The notes under the pieces are model-generated. The model made no database searches. It saw only the letters and a list, made by a program, of their open reading frames with translations, and was not told where the DNA came from. A stretch of 64,000 nt of DNA from Porpolomopsis calyptriformis. Taxonomy: Eukaryota > Basidiomycota > Agaricomycetes > Agaricales > Hygrophoraceae. Positions 55,113 to 64,000 of the stretch are shown here, piece after piece; the stretch's first letter is position 1; each line of letters opens with the position of its first letter. Where the stretch lies: positions 1,302,001 to 1,366,000 of the forward strand of contig OX621163.1 of assembly GCA_951640195.1 (NCBI GenBank). Direction: 5' to 3'. The translations under genes and the position numbers were made by a program.

Positions 55113-55425
55113 CGTTCCAAACTTTCGTACATCGACTTTCAAATATCACAAACAACAAATCATTGGATCACGATGCATCACTTAGCATGTTGTACACCTC
55201 TACCGCATCAACCCAGTTATATCACAACTCACTACCCAACCATTGCAAAGATGTACTGTACACCTAGATGAGATGGATGTCAAAGATAGAAATATATAGA
55301 TATATTAGATCCAGAAGCGTCAAAGATCTACAAAGCATTAAGGAATGAGACCGTGTGCCTGTAGCAAGGCCCTCCACCTGCCAACGTTCCAATTAGACAG
55401 GAAAATTGTGTTTGTTGGAAGGTGC
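55113..55425. other. Convergent 3' intergenic region between two RhoGEF genes
   Basis: These 313 bp separate the stops of the two RhoGEF genes. They are AT-rich around 55280-55320 (ATATATAGATATATTAGATC). Nothing else is supported. Confidence 0.4.
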
Positions 55426-58400
55426 TTACTCTTCCTTTTGCGACTCCATTTCCGCCATCCGACGCATTAACTCACTAATCACCTTCGTGTCAGCAAGCAC
55501 ACCGCAACCTCACTGGTGAAACTTACGAATTCTCCTTGGTCAACGTATTTCTAGCTGCTTTAGTTTGTCGCAAATCAGTGGACATCGCTACCCACGCTTC
55601 GTCCTCCGGTAAGTTGGCATCATTGTACATTCCGTCTAATTCTTCATTGAAAGCCTACATTTTCATCAACAAGATACAAAAAAGGCGCTTACACTCCACA
55701 CACCTCGTACATGATATCTTTCTCGGCCGCTGCATCAGCGAGAAGACTTTTCACTAACTCGCACTGTCGTTTTGCGTTTTTGAGTTCAAGTCTAGCCCTC
55801 TCTAGATCTTCCGACCTCTGAGGAAACTCATTAAAATCATGATAATTCGATCGGACTTCGAAACACTCACCTCCTTGAAATCCGCCGTCAGTTGTAAAAG
55901 GTCAGCCTGCCACGCATCGTAATTCGTAATGGCTCGTGTGAGGTCTCTTTCCGCGTCGGAAAGTAGTTCTTCCGCTGAATGTGCTGAAGCGTCCGCCCCA
56001 ACCGAGTCCATGACACGAGGACCAGAAGAGTTTGGAACTGCCACACTACGGGGTCGATTTTGGGGAATATTTTCACATTGTCTCATTCCGATTAGTTGTC
56101 GCATTTCCTCCATCCGCTCTTGAGCCGCCTTGGTCTAATTGTAGAATATGGTGAGTTGGACTCCGATATCGAATGAATTCGTTCAAGTTGACTTACTGTT
56201 GGGGCAAGACCCTGTGAAGTTCGGGTACCTTTATCGGATGAAGTCTGTCTCCGATGGCCATCAGCATCCGTTTGAAGGGTATTGGACCACGTTTTGGTCA
56301 TCTCGAGTTTGATTCGTTTGACAGCAAAATGGGATGATTCAAACTAAAAATTTCTCTGAGTGAGGGTAGCATGATTATCGTGATACTTACATCGCTTCTG
56401 CTTGATTGCGCTGACTGCATTACCCGCTCAGCGATATCGGTTTTGGTGGGATTGTCTAGAGTTGTAGTGACTCGACCGCCTGGTCCTTGATGAGATGATC
56501 GACGTGGTGAAGTAACTTTGCCTGCCTTCCGGGATAAAGGGGAGCCTCTCGAATAGGACTTACGTGCAGGGGTTGGAGTCCCTGACCCAGACGATCGGAC
56601 GGAGATTTTTTTCTTGATCGACAAAGGTTCAATGTTGCTTGGTGTCCCTGAAACACCGCCGGCGGGAGGCTTCGGAGTAGTCTCTGTGTTACCAGTGGGT
56701 AGAAATGGCTGCCGTTTGCTACGAGGAAGAGGGGAGTGAATAGCTCGAGTTTGAGACGATATCCCAGGAGCTATGCGGATGACATTGGTCTCTGATGCAA
56801 GGTCGACGTCCATAGGAGACAATTCGGATGTCGGAGGCATGATAGGGCTTTTGGGCGGCAGTGGCGATGGACTTCGAGGGCCAAAAGGCCGACGTTCAGA
56901 TGCCTGTTGAGAGGAAGAACGCGAGTGTCTTGGAGATGAATCAGAACCTTTGATAGGGATGGTAGATTCTGATTGCGATGGGGTTTCGCGGTGGGCTGTA
57001 TCTCCGGATGCTCGAGATGGTGGTTGCATGATAGGAGGTTCTTAATGGGGGTCAACTTTGGAAAATGCCACAAAAAAAAAAAAAATCCGTGCCTTCATAT
57101 ATTATTTCCTCAACCGGCTGATCGAAGCCTACAGCAGCTGGTTGCTTCCCCTGCTGATTGCTATTTTTTCTGGCCAGTTCTAACCGCATGGTCAAATCCC
57201 ATTCCGATTGATCCATGCCCATTCCACGAAAGGCGCTGTCACCCCCCTCTTCATCGTCACTGGACACTGGCTCTTTTGACTGAGATCTTGAACTTGGGGC
57301 GGACGTTGACTCCAACGGTGCTGAGCGCTGTTGTGAAGTTCGGTCCAACTCAGTCCCCGAACCACTGGGAGATTTGCCTCGTTTTAGAAGTTTCCGCGGT
57401 CTTGGAGCAGTCCTAGGTACAGAAATTGAATCATCCTCTGTCGCAGAAACACTGGTAGCAGCTGTTGCTGTAGAGTTGGATCTACGTGAGAACTTTGTGA
57501 GGCTGCCATCTCCGGTACTAGTCGTCTGCGTATATATCGACGATTTACTTAGTGTAGATTTGGATCGTTTGTGAGTGGCAGACCCGCCGAAAAGTTCTCC
57601 CATGGCTGAACCAGGTCGGGCATTGAAGAGATTCCGCGAGAGAGCGTCCAAACCAAAGATGGCCGCTCTGGAACGTGAACTGGCAGTTGGGGTAGACGGC
57701 ACGGAATTATTGTCGGTTCGAAACTTGAATAAACCAAACTGATGAACTGTATTTGGTCATTAAATTGCACACACGAATATTCAACAAGTCACCACATACT
57801 GGTTTGTACGATGCGAGACGGAACTCTCGCAGTCTGTACAATGTCCTCCTCTTCTTCGTCGTTTGGGTCGCTTGACGCTACAGAGTATCTGGAAAGTTCT
57901 CCTGCCATAGGTTGAACTCGGACCACGACAAAAGGTGGTGCATTGATACCAAAGGGTATGGGATCCGCCGACCCGGATGCATCGATATGAACAAGGATTT
58001 TTGTCTACAAATATGGTTAAACAGGACTGATCAACGGTTCCAAAAACAGAACGAACCTTCTTGTTTTCTTGCAGAAAAGCAGTTCTCTGGTAGACATTGA
58101 AATATGTGCGAGCGAGTGTGATCTTACCAGCCTTGGATTCTACTTCTCTATCCTCTGCACAAAGTACGACCGATTGTCCAGCCTTGGCCCGGAACATCGC
58201 TTGAACCTCCCACAAGTTTTCCAGAAATTGCTTTTTATCAGATTCTGCACGAACAGGATCCAATGAGGTCACAGAAAGGGACCGAAATGGCCGTCCCGAC
58301 CATCGATCACCTTGGTCCTCAGGTGGACTCTCCAGGTACAAATGAATATCTGGGCATGAGAACAAGTTGATAAGTTCAAATATTATTGCGGAAATTAAAA

Positions 58401-60217
58401 TCTTACCAGGACCACCCACATCAGCAGCAACAACATCAGCAACATCAACTACTCCTTTACATACCATCCCACTCTTCTTCATGCCAAGAGGCAAGCCCCC
58501 CGCCCTTGTTAACTTGTCCAGGTCTTGTAAACCTGTCAAGGCCCTCCCACTCTTCTCGCCGTTCCCGGGACGCTTTACAATCATTAATTTATCGTCGAAT
58601 AGAAAGAGAGTGCAATGAAGGGAGGCAGGAGTTAATGGACCGGATCCAGAGGCCGTAGATGACATCGACGGATCTACCACCACATCCTCCACATCAATGC
58701 AATCAATGAAACGACGTGAGCTGGATATCAATGCCGGAGGGAAGTCGTCAATTGTCGCAGTCAAGCAATACATAATGGCGGCCCGTTTCGTCTTTTCATC
58801 CGTTTCTGCCATAGCGATCTTGCTAGCGATATCTTCAGCTTCAACTAGCTTAGCACGCTGGGGGTCTTTGGAAGACATGTGCTTCATCATCGTACGAAAG
58901 AGAAGTGTGTATTGTGGCACGCGTTGGACAGGATTGATAAGAAGTTCCCGAAGACCGACTCGGTTTTTATTATCAGCCGATGAGTATTTGATGCGCTACA
59001 AAAGATTATAATAGGTGAGAGGTAGTTGGGCGGAAAACAGCACCCACATCAACAAACTCTGCGAAGCCTGAAGCCTTTTTTACCATTTCTCGCTCGAAAA
59101 TGGTTTGGGCCTCCTCACGCTTGACATAATATTGCTTGTAATGTTCGAAGCCTTGGGAGATCTTGAAATGCTTGAGGGCTACATCTCCTATACCACCTAG
59201 TCTCTTCCCTCCGTCTGGAGAAACCAATCTCTCTAGATCGGCCAAAAATGCCTCGTTAACTGGCAGCAAGTTGTCGATATTGCCAAAAAGAGTCTTAGCC
59301 TCATAAGGGGGTAGGATAGCCGTCTCCTTGTTTCGCGAAAACCTACGGAGAGGATCCGCGTAATCGTACTTAAGGGTTCGTAGGCGTTTGACGTATGATC
59401 TTTCGGTAGACAGGAGTTCGCTTATGACATCCCCCAAAGCTGAAGAATCCGTCATAGGGCGCATGCCCTGCAGTGGGTGCTCCTACGACGTTTAATTAGC
59501 GGCAAACTTAACATAGTTTATTGAGAACGAATAGTCCTTCATTTGTCAAATCTCGAAAAAAAGCGCCACACAACTTTCTTCCAAGCGAAAACACACAAAA
59601 ACCAACGAGCTACTTACAATCTTTGAACGGTCAATGAAGCATGTATTAAATCCCTGTGAAAGAATGTCACTTGCTGGACTGGAAGAAAGAGGGGCGCCAA
59701 GTGATAAAACAAGATCCTGAACGTCTGATGTTACGCAGAATTAGAAGGGTATCACCTTGAATGACACGCGTGGACGCACCCTCTCGAAGTTTCCTGCCAT
59801 TTTCAGATCCTTCCACTACCACACCACAGAAGAAAACTCGTTTAGTAATTCCAGCACCTGATAAGCTCCCTTTCCGAGGATTGCAATCGTCTCCAGTTGT
59901 AAGAGGTACCACCTTCCGTGGGGAGAGAGCCATCAAGAAGAGTTCAATATCTGAAGAAACTTTGATAGCCGAGAGCTGAAGCAAAACTAAGGTCAGCGCG
60001 TGTTGAATTTCCGACACGTTCGCGCTCATTGGCACGTGCCCGTTAACATTACATAAGCACTTACAATACTTGGAATTAGCACATATTTTTTAACAGAATG
60101 ACAGACATTAAGCTCAGTAAAAATGCCAAATTGATTTAGCCGGCTAATAATGGAATGAAAGCTGCGAAGGGGGCATTCTCTGGGTGGTGGAGTGATGAAC
60201 CTATCATGCGGGTTCAA
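55426..60217 (-). CDS. Large RhoGEF with DH domain and coiled-coil tail
   Basis: Read on the minus strand. Early exons give ITPPPRECPLRSFHSIISRL, FTELNVCHSVKKYVLIPSI, SDIELFLMALSPRKVVPLTT and DILSQGFNTCFIDRSKI, an unrecognised N-terminal module. The DH domain starts LGDVISELLSTERSYVKRLR with FGNIDNLLPVNEAFLADLER, YKQYYVKREEAQTIFE and the CR3 helix VGLRELLINPVQRVPQYTLL. A PH-like part follows (HCTLFLFDDKLMIVKR ... HLYLESPPEDQG ... KQFLENLWEVQAMFRAK). Then comes a long Ser-rich region and a C-terminal coiled coil (ELLSDAERDLTRAITNYDAW ... SELMRRMAEMESQKEE). The tail joins the DH half only via an apparent GC-AG intron (57041-57092); otherwise there are two genes. The first exon is unsure: no in-frame ATG occurs between 60217 and an upstream TAA. 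Confidence 0.8.
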
Positions 60218-60364
60218 TGTGTAGGGTCGAGTAAAATTTTGCTTGGGAAGTTAAGAGAAAAATGACTTCTATGTGGCCTCATAATTGTCCGATTTAACCT
60301 AGACCATGGCTAATGTTCGAAAGGAGCAAGGAACAATTTCGTCCATCACGCGTTTAAAGCAAGG

Positions 60365-62914
60365 TCACTTGGTACCAAGAACAAGACAGCTCCGGGATGG
60401 AATATATACCTGCGCAATTTCACCGAATTAAAGAATCAGTTCAGCGAGAAATTGAAACCTACATGCATCCAATTTTTCCTGTTATTCCATTCCATTGGTG
60501 TCGTGACATACTTACCATCCACCGCAATATTGTCAAATCCACCATATTTCCCTTCATCACTGCTCAGGACAACATGGTACTCCCCAGGTTCCTCCACTCC
60601 AACACGGTAGTTCGTGTAACTCTGCGAAGGGTGGAAATTGAAGATAAACAACAATCCTGCCCTCTCGAACACAATCATTTGGTCCGCCTCATGTTTGAGT
60701 GACACGTATGCCTGACACGAAAAGATCAGAGCTTCGTTTCATCGCACCAAAATATTAGTCCGTTACCTGGGGCGAACTTAGCCATCCGTATTTCCCCGCC
60801 GCGTGGTTCATAGCGCTGTCAAAGTTGTTCAAATACTTGTATCTAAGGAGGCTGTCGTCGACAAGGTTCCATTGGCGTCTGGCATACTTGAATGAATTAT
60901 TGTTACCCTCTCGAGGGAAGTCGAGCCACTAAATATGCAGCAAGTTAGGTGAGGGCCTCCCTATTGAATGAGGCCGAACCTCTGGGTGACCAAATTCATT
61001 CCCTTCGAAGTTGAGATAGCCCTCCCCACCTAGGGAATGGGTAAGCAACCTTTAAATTTTACCAAATATCAGTCAAAATGGAAAGAAAGCGAGACTCATA
61101 ATAATTGACCGAATCATTTTGTGCAATGCAAGCCCTCTCGAAATGATAGTTGTCATAGGGGTCAAATCCGACATGTTTGTATCTGCAAAAAAAAGGTATA
61201 TATCGGCCACAACGCTTATCTGACAGGAGGAGAGGGCTTACACATCTCTTTATCCATCAACCAAAATGCCAAAGTCTTGTCACCCACGAGTGCTTGATCG
61301 TGACTCTCACAGTAAGCGATGCTCATCTCACCATGACGTCTATTGGTGAGAGTATGAACGATGTTTCCAAGGTCCCATTCATCGTCAGATTTGTGCTTCA
61401 GGAGCTTGATCCACATGTCTGGGATTGCCATGGAAAGACGATAATCGAAGCCGACGCCTCCTTGCGACACTGGAATGCATAAAAGGGGCATACCAGAAAC
61501 ATCCTCTGCAATTGTGATGACAGAGGGATAAAGGGAGTGTAAAGCGTCATTCGCCTGCGATCAATGAATAAAGTTCCAAAGATGGCGAAAGGAACTTGCA
61601 GCCACATACCAGCATGAGATACACTACACCATCTTCATCTGACCCGTTGCCAAAGTATTCGTGATATCCGCCGGAGAACCCCGTCCCAATTCCGTGGTGA
61701 ACATACATCATGCTAGTCACACCGTCAAACCTGAAACCATCAAACTGGTATTCCTCCATATAGAACCGGAGGTTGCTCAACAGAAATCTCAACACCTCGT
61801 AAGAAGTATAGTTGAAAAGTCTGCTGTCCCAGAGGTCATGCTGACCCTTACCACCTGCATGGAAGTAGAGATGCTCGGTACCATCAAACTCGTTTAGACC
61901 ATCAAGTACGTTCTTGCAGGCGTGGGAGTGAACGACATCGAGGAGGACTGTTAAACCCATGCCATGTGCGGTATCAACTAGTTCTTTGAGTTCCTCGGGA
62001 GTACCATATCGAGAACTTGCGGCGAAGAAGTTGGTAACTTGGTACCCAAAAGCTTCGCGACCCAGATCCATGTCATTTCACGCAAGCACATGTCAGGGCA
62101 ATCAGCATGCTTACATGCATAGTAGGCGTGTTCCATAATAGCCATGAGCTGGATTGTGTTGTACCCGAGGTTCTTGATCCTTGCCAAAACATTTTGAGTA
62201 AACTCCTTATATGTCCCAACTCGCTCCTCGGTAGTTGAAATCCCCACATGGGCTTCATACACCCTCACGTTGCTTGGCTTCCGTGGACGGGGATGTTTGA
62301 ATATGTACCGCTCTTTTGCGGAAGGGTTCCAAAAATGGGCGTCATAGACCGGGGATTTGCTCAGATCTTGAGTTACACGTTTAATCCAGGCAGGAACACG
62401 TTCAATGCGTTCATTGGAAGGAAGAACCATGGAAATCTCGGGACAGGGGTGTCAGATACAAAGACAACCGGCTAGAGGACATGACACTACCTTGAGTTTC
62501 GAGTCATGGGGAATAGCGCAGGCTCCATGTGATTGAGGTGGTACTACGATCTCCCAGACGCCAAACTCATCCTTTTTCATTGGATGCGAAGTGCGGTCCC
62601 AGTCATCTACGGTCGTGAATTAGATTTGTCATGAAGTAGGTATGTTATGTGAAAGTCATCTCACTGAAGTCGCCAATTAGATAAGCTTCTTTGGCATTGG
62701 GAGCCCACTCTCGGTAGATGACCTCGCTGACCTCGCCGACGTTGAAGCCCAACTTGAGGTATCCCTTGGTAAAATGATCAAACCCCCCTTCCTGCTGGAT
62801 GGTATCCTTCCACTTTCTGTATGCTTCGTGTCGATGCAGGATGTCGGGGAGGTTAGGTTCGAGATATCCGTCGATTTTCAAGACAGTCTTGGGGTCAAGT
62901 GCTGGTGTCGACAT
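60365..62914 (-). CDS. GLC3: 1,4-alpha-glucan branching enzyme
   Basis: Adds alpha-1,6 branches during glycogen synthesis (GH13). Start [20 protein letters not shown] at 62914. The CBM48 region is [20 protein letters not shown] and [20 protein letters not shown]. The catalytic barrel: [80 protein letters not shown], nucleophile Asp in [16 protein letters not shown], acid Glu in [51 protein letters not shown] then PREGNNNSF. The C-terminal beta domain ends with [18 protein letters not shown]. All four GH13 motifs are intact. More than ten short introns are used. Normal length near 680 residues. Confidence 0.96.
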
Positions 62915-63040
62915 CGTTCTAAAACAAAAAGTTAAAATTTCAAGACTGGAGATCTTGTTATGACGCAATAGTACATACCCTAACCCTAATTCAGCACTAA
63001 TGATACAGACTTAATAAATCATCGAAAGATCACCAGCCAA

Positions 63041-64000
63041 CTAAAGCAACCACCCCCTCTTGACTGCATATTTGACTACCTCACTCGCACTCTGCGGCCT
63101 AGCATCTGAAACCACAACCTTCCCGATAGGATCCTTCTTTCTTCCCTTTCTTTTCCCACCAGACAGCGTTTTGGGCTTCACGGCGTTGCATAGCAACTTT
63201 TCGACCTCAATAAGGCAGTCGTAGCAATGTTGTTCCGTAAAAAACGTCTGACTTGGAGCAGGCTCAGATGTTGATTGACGCGGGCTGACCGGCAGGCTCA
63301 GATGTTTTGAGTATAAGAGCTTGCGTGTCAGGTAATGAAGCCACTTTAGACACAAGGTTAGTATGAGGAAAGTGAACGATAAAGGGACCTCCTAACCATG
63401 ACATTTGTCAGAGGTCTAAAGTCCTCCCAAGCACCCTGAATGTGTTCCCTCATAATCCGGTACACCTCGAACTGATAGTCACCTTTATACAGCTGCATCA
63501 AATCCAACCAGCCACCAGAACGCAAAAACAAACTAACCTTCCCCCATAAATGTCTCGTCTGAAAACGGAGTCCAGTACACCTGATCTCCGTCTATTTCAT
63601 CTCTCGCATTCATTCTTGATAGTCCCAGATCAATTATGGTCGCCCTTACACCATAAACTGGTTGGTCCATTGCAACAGATCTTGGTCCGTTTTCCGACAG
63701 CCTATCATTCTTAACCTTGGGTGGTGCAAGTTCAGTGGTGGGGATATTTCTAACGAGAATTTGGCCCCAATGAAGATCACGGTGCTGAACAGATTTGGTT
63801 AACGGATTACAGCAAAGTTGATTGGAAAGTCGCGAACCTCGAATGATGCCAACTGCTCGGCCCGCGCGAGCGCCCTTGTTACCTGCCAAAACAAACTGCA
63901 AGCCTGCCTCCACCCATTCTTGTTCCCATTCGTGAACCTATAGGCTTCAAGGTCGGGTCCCCCGTTTGGCAGGACAATTATGGTGTATACTTGGGAAACA
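63041..64000 (-). CDS. Haspin-like protein kinase, C-terminal part (5' end outside window)
   Basis: Only the C-terminal half is in the window. Reading in from 64000: IIVLPNGGPDLEAYRFTNGN, then WQVTRALARAEQLASFE, an intron, the catalytic loop HRDLHWGQILVRNI, VRATIIDLGLSRMNARDEID, GDQVYWTPFSDETFMGEG, an exon with YQFEVYRIMREHIQGAWEDF and RPLTNVM, and WLHYLTRKLLYSKHL. The C-terminus has a Lys/Arg-rich GGKRKGRKKD and ends VVKYAVKRGWLL. HRDLHWG and the missing DFG (DLG here) are haspin-family features; haspin phosphorylates histone H3 Thr3. The Asn of HRDLxxxN is Gln. Haspin-type kinases are expanded in mushrooms, so this may be a paralogue and not the mitotic enzyme. Confidence 0.82.

Overview
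The window looks like mushroom-forming basidiomycete (Agaricomycetes) nuclear DNA. It is gene-dense on both strands, genes are split by many introns of about 50-60 bp, and the families (agaric-type Ty3/gypsy, CENP-B/pogo-like transposase, NB-ARC-TPR receptor, PA-fold secreted-protease-like family, haspin-like kinase with HRDLHWGQ) are typical of that class. Species cannot be named from the sequence alone.

Layout. 1-7060 is a transposon nest. A 63-bp palindromic satellite (5716-7056) has been hit by three elements: a pogo-like DNA transposon (terminus about 5715), and two solo LTRs with perfect 5-bp target duplications (6042-6441, 6534-6892). The pogo-like transposase is cut by a decayed minus-strand Ty3/gypsy element (864-5035). 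That element is in turn cut in its reverse transcriptase by the 3' end of a plus-strand LTR element (1-863). From 7317 on there are ordinary genes: a Gfd2-like RNase H-fold protein and EMC8 (+), ceramide synthase LAG1 (-), RNA exonuclease REX3 (+), AP-1 sigma (-), a GC-rich serine-protease-like gene and an NLR-type NB-ARC/TPR gene (both -), a coiled-coil unknown and RRN7 (-), ERJ5 and glutamine synthetase (+), a CCDC97-like gene (-), a C2H2-like gene and LEU2 (+), VPS17 (-), an alpha/beta hydrolase, an ACMSD-like amidohydrolase and IDH1 (+), a conserved unknown (-), a D-amino-acid oxidase, a Myb/REB1-like factor and a large membrane amidohydrolase (+), a small membrane protein (-), an LRR protein and a RhoGEF (+), a second RhoGEF, glycogen branching enzyme GLC3 and a haspin-like kinase (all -, the last cut by the window end).

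The genes do not form a metabolic cluster; most are housekeeping (leucine, glutamine, TCA, glycogen, ceramide, Pol I initiation, vesicle traffic). Several pairs are head-to-head with only 42-76 bp between start codons. Three introns appear to use GC-AG ends. The part most worth a second look is 15.4-20.1 kb, an NLR-type receptor with a short N-terminal GRDQ-type motif and a broken TPR array, next to a protease-fold gene. The satellite with its repeated transposon hits is the other. I did not find a convincing wholly new system.
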